From NCBI GenBank assembly GCA_033558025.1, contig JAUCEF010000006.1:2170001-2234000 (forward strand): DNA of 64,000 bases, written 5' to 3'. Both the position numbers and the translations under genes were made by a program. This document shows, in pieces, positions 46,401 to 59,580 of this stretch (positions are counted from its first letter, which is position 1; each line of letters starts with the position of its first letter). The notes beneath the pieces were generated by a model that was not told the origin of the DNA, made no database searches, and worked only from the letters and a program-made list of their open reading frames with translations. The stretch is from Phytophthora sp. 'mugwort'. Lineage: Eukaryota; Oomycota; Peronosporomycetes; Peronosporales; Peronosporaceae.

Positions 46401-49307
46401 ATGCCGGCTTCTAAAAAGCGCATTCAGAACCGTGGCACGCTCAATGTGGGCACGCAGCACGTGCCGGCGGCGCTGAAGGACTGGGTGCACATCTGGCACG
46501 GCGTCAAGGTGAACAATGGATTCGAGGACACGTCCATCTTCCACTCGGGCTCTCGCGTCGAGGAAATGCCGTTCTGGAAGCAGTTTATCCGATTGCCGGC
46601 CAATTCGCTGTTCCCCCGGGTGTTTACCAGCTCCAACCCGAGGAAACCGTACAAGGATTTTCTATATGTGCTGCTGAACATGCGCTGGCCCATGCTGCTG
46701 ACGGTGCTTCTCGGAGTGTTCATGGCCAACATTTTCTTTTTTGCGGCTGTCACGTGTTTTGTCTGTGGAGAGCCGACGAATTACTTCGAGGCGTTTGATC
46801 TGAGCTACCAGACCTTCACAACGATTGGATTTGGCGCCGTGTACCCCACCCACACGTGTGGGAATGTGAGTATGTCTGTAGAGTCGTTCGCGTCGATGAT
46901 GGTTGTATCAGCTGTGACAGGTCTTGTGTTTGCCAAGTTTGCCAAGCCGCAGGCCAAGGTAGCGTTTAGCAAGGTTTGCGTGGTGCAGCCCTATGGCAAA
47001 AAGTATTTGGCGCTGGTGGTCAGAGTTGCGAATGCCACTCAGTCGCGAGATGTGACCCACGACGTGATCATGGAAGCTGTCTTTAAGGTGAACTTGCTGC
47101 GTGTAGAGCGCAAGACGAAGCACATTCGGGCTCACGATGACGAAGTCACGGAGAAGCGAAGGCTTTCTCGAGTAGCGAACTATGTGATACAAGATGCTGA
47201 AGACGCTGTGGATGATCCCGCTTGTTCACCGACGAAAGTGCTGACGTCATACAATCTGAAACTACTGCAGAATAACTTTATTACATTCCGTATGGGCGTT
47301 GCTGTGGTGCATCTGATTGACGAGAACAGTCCACTCTTCGGGATGTCGAAGAGCGATATTGCCCAATCTGACATGCTCGTCGAGGTCGCAATGTCGGGGG
47401 TCGACTCCACATTGCAGGACACGGTTTCCGAACGATATATCTACACGGCAGCAAATCTGAAGTGGGGATTCCGTTTTGCCGAATTGTTAGAGTTCAACGA
47501 GCGCAATGCGGAAGTTATCATGAATTTTGCAAAACTTAGCACGGTGGAGTCTGCCCCGATTGACGCTATTCACTATCTCAAGCCAATTTATTTCAGCAGT
47601 AAGCTTGAAGGCAGCAATGAGATCGATGGATACACACACAATGTAGCTCATCGGCGCTCACACCAGAAGTCCAGAGTATCTCACCACCAAGAAGAGAACC
47701 ACCCTTATCATGACGAAGCCATTCATGAAGTTCCGTCCGAGTATTCAGAACCTTTCATGTTGAGTTCGAGGTCAGGCTCTTTGGATGGACAGTCAACTAC
47801 TACAGAAAATGCTTCACCAGCTCAACCTCATCCTCCTGTTTCGTTCTCGACGAAACCCGGGCCGAAAAAGTTTGCAATGGGTCTCGAGCCGCTCTTTGAG
47901 CCATTGTTACAGCAGCCGTTCGGAACTCAGCGAATACCCAAAGCTCCTTCTGCCGAAACTAAAGCTGCTCAGAGGGGAGGTTTGAGAGTTTGGAGAGAAA
48001 AGGATCAGTCTAGTATGGAAGAGGGCCGAGGGAGGCCTAGTGGACAGCAGTTGACGTTAAGTGATGACCCGAGTACTCGTACCCGCGACGGTAGTGGGGC
48101 TGTATGTAACTGTGAAGGTGGCCGGGGTTCTTTTGAAAGTCACAATGGTCTCCGAGCTAAGGACCTACTTCAAAGAGAAATGGCCGGGTCCGCGATGATT
48201 GAGGATGACACGAGCACAATTTCACAGGAGGAAGGACGCAAGGATGAAATCGCTGATCTTGATGGCATTGAAAGCATGGAAGACATTGATGATGATGACT
48301 ACGAGGACGACGACGGGGAAGACGATACTAATCGGCAACGTCAGCGTGCTCAAACGAACGTATCTGCCGTGTCAATTGAAGTAGAGGACACACCTCGCTT
48401 CTTGCGCATTTTGCCCGTCCACATCCCCAAGTCATTCAGCTTCATGCGCCTTTACCAGAGCGCTCTCCACGTCCGCTGGCCAAAAATCATCGTCGTGTTT
48501 GTCTTGTCGTTTCTGGTCATCAACTTTGTGTTTGCGCTGTTGTACTGGTTTGATGCGGACAACGTTTCGGCATACAACGATGTGATGGTCACGAAATACG
48601 AGCTCGCCTTCTACATGAGTGTGCATACGCTGGCGACCATTGGCTACGGGTCCATTGCTCCCGTGCCCGACGCGGCTTATATGAATATTGTCGTTTTCAT
48701 CGAGTCAATGGTGGGGATCATTGCTGTGACGATCATCACCGGTATTGCGTGGTCCAAGTTTGCTCGACCCCGTGCGCACATCCATTTTTCGTCGAAAATG
48801 ACCATCTCGACAATCTACGGCCACCGTTGTCTCGTTTTCCGAGCTGCCAATACAAGACACTCCGGCGAGGTGCACGAAAATTTCTTTCGCATCGGCGTGA
48901 TCCTCACGAATCGACGTACAGGGCTGCGGCAAATGTACGATGTCCCGCTTGTGACAGCAGAGTGGCCGTCTATCAAGCTGCCGGCGACACTCATCCATGT
49001 CATCAACGAGAACTCGCCGTTTTACAAGTTCCAATCCATGAAGGAGCTCTCTCAATCGCGCGTCGCTGTCATCGCGTTGCTCACGGGGCTCGATACGACC
49101 TTTTCCGAGAACGTGTACGCGCGCAAGATGTACTTTTGGGATGATTTTGCATACGACATGCGCTTTGATGACTTTGCGGTCATCGAGCGTGACCGCGTGA
49201 TCGTCGACTACGAGCGCTTCGATCGACTCATTCCAGAGGACCGAGACGAGCAGGTCATGACGACACCTGTGCTTTCAATGAGGTCTTCAATCGCTGACTT
49301 AGTGTAA
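46401..49307 (+). CDS. Tandem inward-rectifier K+ channel (two Kir subunits in one chain)
   Basis: A 968-residue intronless protein with two complete Kir-type units. Unit 1: TM1 about 97-122, filter TIGFG at 141-145, TM2 about 157-177, then a cytoplasmic Kir immunoglobulin-like domain (FAKPQAKVAFSKVCVVQPYG... to about 370). A low-complexity acidic, Ser-rich linker follows (about 405-660; runs such as DDDDYEDDDGEDD). Unit 2: TM1 near 692-716, filter TIGYG at 746-750, TM2, and a second Kir domain (FARPRAHIHFSSKMTIS...) with INENSPFYKF matching unit 1 IDENSPLFGM. Kir channels are tetramers of single 2TM subunits, so two chains would suffice here. The start at 46401 follows a Kozak-like GGCCATGCC. 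Confidence 0.92.
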   Translation: MPASKKRIQNRGTLNVGTQHVPAALKDWVHIWHGVKVNNGFEDTSIFHSGSRVEEMPFWKQFIRLPANSLFPRVFTSSNPRKPYKDFLYVLLNMRWPMLLTVLLGVFMANIFFFAAVTCFVCGEPTNYFEAFDLSYQTFTTIGFGAVYPTHTCGNVSMSVESFASMMVVSAVTGLVFAKFAKPQAKVAFSKVCVVQPYGKKYLALVVRVANATQSRDVTHDVIMEAVFKVNLLRVERKTKHIRAHDDEVTEKRRLSRVANYVIQDAEDAVDDPACSPTKVLTSYNLKLLQNNFITFRMGVAVVHLIDENSPLFGMSKSDIAQSDMLVEVAMSGVDSTLQDTVSERYIYTAANLKWGFRFAELLEFNERNAEVIMNFAKLSTVESAPIDAIHYLKPIYFSSKLEGSNEIDGYTHNVAHRRSHQKSRVSHHQEENHPYHDEAIHEVPSEYSEPFMLSSRSGSLDGQSTTTENASPAQPHPPVSFSTKPGPKKFAMGLEPLFEPLLQQPFGTQRIPKAPSAETKAAQRGGLRVWREKDQSSMEEGRGRPSGQQLTLSDDPSTRTRDGSGAVCNCEGGRGSFESHNGLRAKDLLQREMAGSAMIEDDTSTISQEEGRKDEIADLDGIESMEDIDDDDYEDDDGEDDTNRQRQRAQTNVSAVSIEVEDTPRFLRILPVHIPKSFSFMRLYQSALHVRWPKIIVVFVLSFLVINFVFALLYWFDADNVSAYNDVMVTKYELAFYMSVHTLATIGYGSIAPVPDAAYMNIVVFIESMVGIIAVTIITGIAWSKFARPRAHIHFSSKMTISTIYGHRCLVFRAANTRHSGEVHENFFRIGVILTNRRTGLRQMYDVPLVTAEWPSIKLPATLIHVINENSPFYKFQSMKELSQSRVAVIALLTGLDTTFSENVYARKMYFWDDFAYDMRFDDFAVIERDRVIVDYERFDRLIPEDRDEQVMTTPVLSMRSSIADLV

Positions 49308-49544
49308 CTACACGTAGCAGAAAGTCCCAAAGTTTTTTTTCCATGAGATTCAAACGAACATTATTTACTGTCTGTCCTAGAGTTGAAAACCATGATAAAA
49401 ATCATGAAAAAGAAACGTGGTTGCAATGATGACTCTTTTTATTGCACGTTACTAGATGGAGAGAGGGCGGCGATGTGTCTTCGTCAATCTTCGTAAACGC
49501 CGACACCCTTCTCAACCCCATAGTCACCACGTACGTTGGAACGT
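49308..49544. other. Convergent 3' intergenic region
   Basis: 237 bp between the K+ channel stop and the helicase stop on the opposite strand; both transcripts must end here. T- and A-rich stretches around 49330 and 49400. Confidence 0.5.
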
Positions 49545-51794
<2,250 letters not shown>

Positions 51795-52229
51795 GATCAA
51801 GATATGGTCGTTTGACTGGAAATATCTGCGCACTTGCTCACTACCGGTCGGTTTGGCGAATGGGCTGAAGGCTTTGGGCGACAGGGGCAGAGAGCGATCG
51901 CTTTGAACAGGGAACGTTTAACACGCGATTTTGGTTGGCTGCCGGCCGGGCGGCATTTCCAGCATTCAGATGTCGCAGCACGGCGGCGATTGGACAAAAT
52001 AATTTTGAATCTTTGCATACTACTATTTCGGGAGTACTATTAATTCATACTACTAGTAGTACTAGTAATACCGGTACTGTGTAGTGGTGCATTGGAGAGA
52101 GCATGAGCCCGTTGTATTGTGCGCCTGCCGAGCAAGTGCAGAAAACGAGTTGACGGGGTCCTTGCTTCGCTCTAACAAGTTGTGATTCTGGCTGGTTCTT
52201 GGAGACAATTCTGTCCCGGCCTAAGTCCT
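51795..52229. other. Intergenic between helicase and pterin enzyme
   Basis: 435 bp holding the helicase promoter on the minus strand. CTACTAGTAGTACTAGTAATAC at 52050-52072 is a small imperfect palindromic cluster. No gene is seen. Confidence 0.5.
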
Positions 52230-53559
52230 CTACGCTAGGATGGTGCGCTCATACGAGGCGAACTGTTGGTTGGCCTCCGAGATGCTCACCTCAATTTTCC
52301 GCACGCCACGCTCCTGTGCATGACAATATTCAGTTAGTAAGCAGGCGTTCTGAAGGGGTGATGATGCATAAAGCACGAGATTATTACCAGGAGCGCTACG
52401 AGAGTGAAAGCGTCAATGAGTTGGTTGCTCTGTCCAAAGCATTAGACATAGGTGTCAGTGACAGAAGTCCATCGAACCGCATAATGAAAAGGAAGTAAAG
52501 CTGTAGCCACGTACGACGTAAATAGCGAGCTCCTCGGCCGATGAATGCACGACAGGTAGCAATGAGCAGTCGGACTTGGGAAAGCTGAACTTCGCCATGT
52601 CTTCCGTCAGAATGTGTACATTCGTGCCGTCAAAGGAAATCTGCGTTGCAAAACAGTTCAGTCACCATTCCATTTAACCGCAGTATCACGCGCATAATGA
52701 ATGCACTACCGCGACCTCACCTTCAGAGCATCGCTGTTCATGGGCACAAGGAACGATTCGTTCAGGTCCTTGCAAATTACGCGCGAGATCTTCTTGATCT
52801 CACCAAAGTCCACCACGTAACCATCCGAGCCAACCTGTCCCGTGATGGTGACGGCCAAGCGGTAATTGTGTCCATGCAGTTTCTCTCGGAATCCCTGCAA
52901 ACCGCAAATGCAGCCAGCTGTTAAACGCTCCATCGATTGCACACAACACGAACATTCCTTCTGCATACCTTGTAGGCAATAAAGTGCGCGGCGTTGAACT
53001 TCATGTAGTCCTTCGAAACGTGCACCTTGAACACCTCGTTGTAACCGCTGCCCATTGGGTTGGGCGTTGTTGGCATGTGAGTTACCGGGGCCGCCACAGC
53101 CATAGAATCCGTCGCCGAGGGTGCAACAGGAGCTGCCGTAGCAGCGGCAGCAGTAGTCGGCACGTCCGTTTTTATCGTCTGCTGCGTGGCTCGGATGGGC
53201 GTCGAAGCGCCGCTGGTCGGTGCAGAGGGCGACGATGCAGTGGCACGGAAGGGCTGGATCTGTGCCTTGATGTCGTCCGGTGTCTTGATGCAGCCCCGCA
53301 AGTGCGACGCCCAGCGGTCCACGTTGCGCGACGAGATCTCCTTGTCGCAGTAGCAGCATCTGACGACGCCCTCGGCGACGCCGCGGGTCACGTGCATCCT
53401 AACGATGGCCTTCTGGTCGGTTGTGAGCTCCTTACCCATATTTGATCCGGCGGAGTTGCGTCTGCGTCTCTTACTCTCCGCGGTCGGCTGGAAGATGGGG
53501 CCTTGGGCGTTCTGCTCGGCGATCCTTTTCTGCTCGTGCTCCTGGTCAACTGACAACAT
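52230..53559 (-). CDS. BED-finger / 6-pyruvoyltetrahydropterin synthase-like fusion (PTPS-III type)
   Basis: Four exons in phase 0: 52969-53559, 52721-52894, 52515-52640 and 52230-52313, giving 324 residues. The N-terminus holds a nuclear-type basic patch (KRRRRNS, about 30) and a BED-like finger with Cys68-x2-Cys71 and His86-x3-Cys90. An Ala/Thr/Pro linker follows (about 105-160). The PTPS fold starts near 165: FNAAHF with zinc ligand His192, and KLHGHNY with His204 and His206. The sequence REKLHGH fits the ExxHGH motif of PTPS-III, with Glu201 in place of the catalytic Cys of true PTPS. PTPS-III supplies 6-hydroxymethyl-dihydropterin for folate synthesis in organisms lacking FolB. The usual Asp-His pair reads Asn-Glu (LNESFL). 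The start is uncertain: the frame extends to 53766. Confidence 0.82.
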
Positions 53560-53917
53560 GGCAAGGCGGTGGCGGGGCTGAAGCACTGGTTCCGACTGCT
53601 CTCCCTCAATGGAAATCAACGACGAGGAGATGTAATTGGTAGAAAAGCGAAATAGTAGATTGTCCATATTAAATGAAGAGTTAGCAATGATCCTAACGGT
53701 AGCTTCAATACCAGGAAATAGCTCGCTTGCTACAGTGTTTTGCAGCATTTCATACTCGAAGCACACTGTCGCAGCAAGTCATAGGATCGTGAGCCTTGCA
53801 CAGATGAAATCAGGACACGCAAGCTAATAAACGGAAATATATAACGGTGCATGCCAATAAGTAGCGGTCGTGCCAGTTCACTAGCGCACAACTTTGCGCC
53901 ACGCTGGCGGCGGTGCT
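53560..53917. other. Intergenic, possible 5' extension of the PTPS gene
   Basis: The PTPS frame stays open on the minus strand to an ATG at 53766, but the composition here is AT-rich and the peptide is unlike the rest. I treat it as promoter/5' leader, in which the upstream gene also terminates. Confidence 0.45.
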
Positions 53918-55121
53918 CTATTGATCGGAGACAGCACGCGGCACGACACTCAGGAAGAAATTCATACTCACGCCGAGCAGCAGGCCGACCTTTTGCTTGC
54001 GAGGAACGGAGCGGTCGAGAAGCTGGATTCGCATTAACAGAAGAAGTCACATGAGACACGATCTCAGGCGCTAAAATCAGCAGCAGCAAAAGAGCATACT
54101 CACCATTAGAAGCATGAATACACCAAGCAGAAGGCCCATCAAGAACCCCCACAGAAATTCAGTGCCAGTCCCTTCATTATCTGCTGCCAAAATGGAGTTG
54201 TTCATGCCGTTCATGTCGATTTGCGTGTCCATCGCAATACGTGCCGTCGGCACAACATTGAGTGCTGCAGAGCAATCAATCAACAACAAGCAGACATGTC
54301 AGAAATCCTCATCAAAGCTTAGTCATTACAAGTTTCTGAAAAAGACGTCGTACCGAACTCGGATTGCGGTCCTTGTGACGCCATCCACTCCTCTTCCAGT
54401 CGGTATATCCGGTCCTCACTACTCTCGCCAGGCACGCGTTCCGCCTGGCTGATGTACACTGAGAGCTGAGGGTAGAAGTATAGCCGCAGCGCCTGGATCT
54501 CCTCGCGACTGAGTCGGTCCCGGAGCCTGTCGAAGCCTCGTCTCATGGACGGATCATCTCTTTCCTCTGGGTCACTATCACTTGCAGCCATCTGGACCAC
54601 ATTACGGGCGTTTCATCCCCTCATTAAACACGTCACACGTCTCCACCAAAATGAACTCGCCGTCTCATACCTGGTTGACCACCGCCTTGGGGGGCGCCGA
54701 GCTGATGGCGCAGTGGACGAAATCCTCGTTCTTGACCTTGCAGCTCTCGAGCGTTGCCATATCGTCCGATAGCATCTTGCCCTGGTGGATCAGGCGCAGA
54801 AACTTGCCCTCGGCATTGGCCTTCTTCTTCACGAGTTCCTTAAGCTCCGCCACACTGGCCGAGGGCGCAATCTCCACGCGCAGCGGCTTCTCGCTGAGCG
54901 TCTTGACCTTCAGCACGATCTTGCCGTTGTTGTCATCGCTGATCGTGATGCCCACGTTGTCCTCCGATAACTAAATAATTATTATTATCGAACACGGTAA
55001 ATAAAGTCAAAGCCCACTATATCTTATCTTCAACATGGGATAGCGCGCAGAGGCGTCAGAGCGCGCAGCCTACCAGCGGCTTCTCCTCCGTGATGTTCTC
55101 GATATGCTCTGGCTCCATCAT
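53918..55121 (-). CDS. Membrane-anchored ubiquitin-like protein (DSC3/TMUB-like)
   Basis: Five exons are inferred from frame and GT-AG borders: 55074-55121, 54671-54970, 54354-54591, 54104-54264 and 53918-54022; 283 residues. After MMEPEHIENITEE comes a ubiquitin-like fold (about 25-100: IVLKVKTLSEKPLRVEI, LRLIHQGKMLSDD). A DUF2407-like segment (RRGFDRLRDRLSREEIQALR, about 130) follows. Then comes a membrane span (FLWGFLMGLLLGVFMLLM, about 231-248) and a C-terminal basic/hydrophobic part (RSVPRKQKVGLLLGVSMNF). This order matches Dsc3 and TMUB proteins of Golgi/ER membrane ubiquitin-ligase complexes in membrane-protein quality control. The exact complex in oomycetes is inference. Confidence 0.82.
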
Positions 55122-55350
55122 GCTGCTCGGATCGATCGATTAGGCACCCACGCCTTCCACGACCGCTCAGCGCCGCCTCAGCCTTGCGCTGCTATTTGAT
55201 CTGTGCAGTTATTCTCCGCTTTTTTATTCCGGGCGGCTAGGGCAGCTCGAGCCAGTTGGATCTCTGTGTTATGATTGGAGCAAAAGGAATCGCCAAGTTA
55301 GTGAAATGCTCCAAGTTCACAAAACCAAATCCCAAATTGAAAACTTTTTT
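55122..55350. other. Boundary between gene island and MULE
   Basis: 229 bp holding the promoter of the ubiquitin-like gene up to the MULE terminal repeat at 55351. No other feature seen. Confidence 0.5.
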
Positions 55351-57118
55351 ATGGGTCAACCGCTGCGCAGGTCAAATTTGGGTCAACAGTTTTTTTTTAG
55401 GTCAAAAAGGGGTCAAAATAGGTCGACCCTTTTTAGGGTCAACTTTGGATCAAAATGTATCACTATCGAGAGGTGTGTGTATACGTGGTAAATAAAACGT
55501 GATTGAGCCACGAATATTGAGTTTGCTAGACTGTCGCGCGCTCCCAGACGACCGTTTCATCGTGTATCGCCCCCTCGCCAGTCACTAGATCGTTCGCTAA
55601 GTCGTACCGTGCCATCGCAAGCCCAGTGTCGCCATCTTTGTGCGAAGGGGTCAATTTGAAATCTGCCAAGTTCCAAGCGCTCAAGCAACCACTTCACTAC
55701 CAAGCGCAATGAATGTCGTCTACGCCTCTGACGAATCGATGTCGAACTCGTTCCAGTTCGATGGATCTGATCGAAGCGACGTGCCGTCGGACAAAACGAT
55801 CATCCTACCGGGCCAATCATCAAGCTCGGAATCCGAAGAAAATGATGGTCACCAAGTTGAAGCGTCTTCTCTGATCGAAAATACGCATTCAGCTGATCCC
55901 CGTCGCAACTTTGGGAACGACGAGCGTTCATTTCCGCGGCTACGCCTACGCTCGGTACAATTTTACCGATGAAGTCACTCATTATCGATGCAGTGCCTAC
56001 CGACGCACCCAATGCAAGGCGAAGTTGTACGTGAGTAGCAGCATATTCGCAATCGTGTTCTTGACTTATGCCGACTCCAACTGGATTAGCACCTGCTAGT
56101 ACCGACCAACAGGACCAAATGCTGTTGGCGACGGATGAAATTTGTGTCCGAGATGTCACGCTGACTACCATCCAAGTATGGCGCATCGTTCGGGGTCAAT
56201 TTTACGGCAATGACAACGAAATAGTTCGGGGAGCGACGAAAAAAACAAGTTTTGGGTCGACTATATTGGATGAGAGCGAACCTTTTTTGGACGAGAGATA
56301 TTTGGCCGCCTGGAACGCGAACCACTATGTGATGTCGAAGAGAGTCCCGGTTGAAGTTCTTCCGGTTTCATTTCACTTATACGACGACGAAGTGCAACAT
56401 CGCCTGATTGGGTGGGCTCATCCACAGCTTATAGACCGCTTAAAATAGCGCCAGAGTTCCATCTTTGTCGATGTAACGTACCGATGTGTGCCGGCTCCGT
56501 TTTACCAATTGGTAATTGTGATTGTCTACGATTCCATCTCGGAGTTTTATTTGCCTATTTGGTACATACTAACGACTGGAAAAACTGATCAAGTGCGATC
56601 GTCTGTTTCACAACATCTACATTGCGTCGAAGAGAAAACTGGCCCCAGTTCACGTTTTGTGTGATTTTGAGTTTGCGATGATTAAAGCTGCTCAGAGTCA
56701 ATTTCCAGAACCGGGGATATCTGTTCCACTTCAAGTAAGCTTACGACGCAAGGTGTTGAAGTTGAAGATCACGGAACCTGAAGTTCAATTGCCCATGCGG
56801 GAAGGCTGCATCGGCAGACTGACAAGAATTCGTCGCATGAATATCACGCTTCGGGCGTAAGGGATGTTCGGATTATAATCAAGCGTGACTGCCGTGGCAG
56901 GGGAATCAGCTACTCTAGAGCCAATAGGAATAAGTTCTGGAAATACTTTACGAAAATCTGGATCCACAAGTTTAAACCGGAGTGGTGGAATATTAACAGC
57001 GTGCGCAAGGATATCGTCAATCGGATAAATAATTCGCTTGAGCGCTATAACCGCACCCTTAATTCGGCTTTTTTTTTCGCCGCACACCCAGATATCATTC
57101 GCTTCAGCTAGTCAAACG
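55351..57118 (+). pseudogene. MULE transposase relic, FLYWCH type, with left terminal repeat
   Basis: The left end TGGGTCAACCGCTGCGCAGG (55351) matches the repeat at 40359 and the mirror at 45510. A FLYWCH-like zinc module follows from about 55923 (FRGYAYARY, HYRCSAYRRTQCKAKL). The RNaseH-like MULE core includes SIFVDVTYRCVPAPFYQLV (56455, first Asp), IWYILTTGK, and VLCDFEFAMIKAA (56655, with the Asp-Phe-Glu block). The C-terminal signature is WWNINSVRK with NNSLERYNRTLNSAF (56985-57070). Several frameshifts and stops break it. The right terminal repeat was not found; the next sequence is the dispersed repeat from 57119. Confidence 0.82.
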
Positions 57119-57735
57119 AAGTTCTTTTGCGAGAGCGACTGGTGGCGGGTGAGACCATTCGACCAGACAGCGCAGAGCTCGTCTTAAACATCTTAGTAAT
57201 AGCTTTATTGGCAACGTGTTTCTCTTGTTCAATACCGCACATCGACACAAGATTTTCGAGCAGCATGACGCGGCGTCAAGGCATACTGTCGCCTTCAGAC
57301 GGTCCATTGCGGCAGCTAATCATTACTAGTTGCTTCCTTTTTCTCCTTTCAGCTGCGGCCGTCTCCGGTCGAACACTTCTTGACACACGAACAGCACCGA
57401 GCTTTGACATCTGTGGATGCTGCCCAGCAAATAGTCCATGAATGCATCTCGAACGTCCTGTGCCAAGCCAAAACCCCATCGTGGATCAATCTGCTGTAGC
57501 TCAAGGAATAGGCAGACGGTATGCATTGCAAGGAGTTATCGTTTTTCCTGGCCGCCACACTGCTCCAGAAGAAAATATCACTGTCCCTCCATGTGTGGCA
57601 GCTGTGTGCAAAACTAATGTTGTTCCATGACATCCGCCAAAATGGGGCAGCTGTGTATGTAGCGCGAATGCTGTTCCATGACATCCGGAAACCTTCTGCA
57701 ACGACAGCTTTCAAACTGCGGAATTGCGTAATCTT
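57119..57735 (-). repeat. Dispersed repeat family, copy 2 (inverted)
   Basis: Reverse-complement relative of about 28200-28870, with the same order of blocks: GGCGGGTGAGACCATTCGAC (57145), AGCTAATCATTACTAGTTGC (57313), TTGTTCCATGACATCCGCC (57622) and CTGTTCCATGACATCCGG (57670). GGATGTCATGGAACA units occur twice here as well. It lies where the MULE transposase frame ends, so it may have inserted into the MULE. Confidence 0.72.
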
Positions 57736-57878
57736 TGGTGCAGTTTTTTGTGTGAAATTGGCTTTGTCCTTTGTGAACTTTGACTGGAAATGGTGAACTT
57801 GCTAATGAAGTACCTTCTTACTTCATGTTACCGCATGGATAACACTCAAACCACCGTGTGCTAGTTGGCTCATCTTAC

Positions 57879-57879
<1 letters not shown>

Positions 57880-57918
<39 letters not shown>

Positions 57919-57920
57919 TC
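57880..57920. repeat. (CTTT)n microsatellite
   Basis: About ten CTTT units. Confidence 0.97.
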
Positions 57921-59578
57921 GAGACCAATATGGCGCGAACTGGTCGACCGCGCAAAGCTGTGCCTATGCCAAATAGTACAATCATGTCGCAGTCTCGAAC
58001 GATACAAGCTCCGAGTCCAAAAAATCCTGGATACTCCAACTACGGCAACTGCGGTAGGGGGAATTTCCCGACGGTAAGATTGGCTCCAAAAGGCGCCAAG
58101 TCTAACAGCTATTGAACACATGGTGCCCGGCATCATTTGCGCAATCGTAGCCTCAGTATACATATGACGATGTCGTGGAAGGCCGAGGAACAACTTATGC
58201 GATGAGCTTAAAACAGATGGTGTGTGTGTGACTAATCGGATGCTAGTGCTACAAACCCAATACTTGCCGAGTCCGCCCGGAACCCTTCAAGCTTCGTGAA
58301 GCTGGTGAAAACATTTTCTACTGCGACACAAGCTCGCAATCCGCCGGTGCACCCGTTAAGACGAATCGACAAGTACTGACGTCGAGCAGAACGTAATGAA
58401 GTTCAGCAATCAGGCTCGCCTCACGATGAGGAATTTAGCATTTCAGCCGTTTACAACGTGGACCACACCAGGACGCGTTATGTCTATATATAGAATTTTA
58501 TTTACAATAACTAGCACTGTCGATATAATTATGGTTATGAGTACGTTTAAAAAAAAAGACGGGCTGGGTTAAATGCGCAGAATAGAGAAATGAGAGGGTT
58601 ACAGCTATCTACTGGCTGTAGGCGGCAGCAGGAAACAACAACCCCTTCCTAGTATTCAAAACGAGGCCATTGACCAGGTCACTCATTGCACAAAAGAACA
58701 GGGTGCTTGTAACGGTTTTGCCGCAGTCTCAGGAGAGCATTATTTAATCTCACCAGACCGAGGAGCCTGAGACACCAGATTGAGGAGCCTGGTGAGAATA
58801 AATCCTCTCTATGCCCTCCTCTATAGCAATGGTGTTGGCGGGTGTAATAGCGAACTTTCTATTATTTTTTATGTGCACGCTGGCCGCCGCTTCTTCGCTA
58901 AGTATACATATGTATTCCGTGCTCGAAGGTTTCACACATCGTGTTTCAGTATTGCAGAGCGAACCGAAGCACACTAAAAGATCTAGGAGACGCCTCGTCC
59001 AAAATATAAGACCCCCCCCCCCCCCCGACATATTATGACCCTCATTTCGCCCCTCCGGCCCACTCACCGCCGGGCACGGCATGGTTGTGATTGACACACG
59101 CATCAGCTTTGAATTACCGCAAATATAGCTCATAGAGCTCGCCCTATACGCAGGGGATTGATTGTGCCGACAGGAGCATAGCAAAAGGTAAAAATTGATC
59201 TTTTTTCCAATCTCGAAAGTTTCACTTTTGCCGTGCAGGTATCCGTAAGAAATGTGCATTTGAAAGACTAAGTGATGGGTTGACCGCTGAGGGAATTGAG
59301 GGGGGGGGGTAGGCGACCTAAGAGGGTGTCGTCATGACAATGGTAATTCCTCGTACTATGAGCTGCGAGCTCTCCAATGGAGTCTAATGCATAAGGAAGC
59401 TTTAACGTTGTCATTGAATGTATACAGGCCTTGTGAAGCCCCACTAAAGCTGCTTAATGGACAACCCCCTCGTGAAAGATGGGGGTTTGATTCCTACCGG
59501 TAATATATTGCTGTTTGAGTGTCCATGGCTTCTCCGTCACTTCATCCCCCTTCGGCGTCGGCAATGCTCGTCTTCAAG
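57921..59578. other. Unassigned repeat-rich sequence
   Basis: A short frame at 57930-58115 (MARTGRPRKAVPMPN) has an AT-hook-like GRPRK and may be a worn transposase start, but no further motif supports it. Poly-C lies at 59012-59026 and poly-G at 59300-59309. No complete gene is visible. Confidence 0.4.
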
Positions 59579-59580
59579 TA

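Noticed and set aside
52199..52498. 99-residue plus-strand frame
   Set aside because: It overlaps the last exon and intron of the pterin enzyme on the opposite strand and shows no family similarity.
53560..53766. N-terminal extension of the PTPS fusion to ATG 53766
   Set aside because: The composition is AT-rich and non-coding in appearance; ATG 53559 has a better context. Kept as an alternative start.
57930..58115. AT-hook protein gene (MARTGRPRKAV...)
   Set aside because: Very short, in a repeat-rich setting beside a microsatellite, with no continuation in any frame.
58750..59259. 169-residue minus-strand frame
   Set aside because: Low-complexity tracts (poly-C/G) and no recognisable domain; likely chance.
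59430..59510. tRNA-like sequence with GGTTTGATTCC box
   Set aside because: Only a B-box-like and T-stem-like piece is present; no A box or acceptor pairing.
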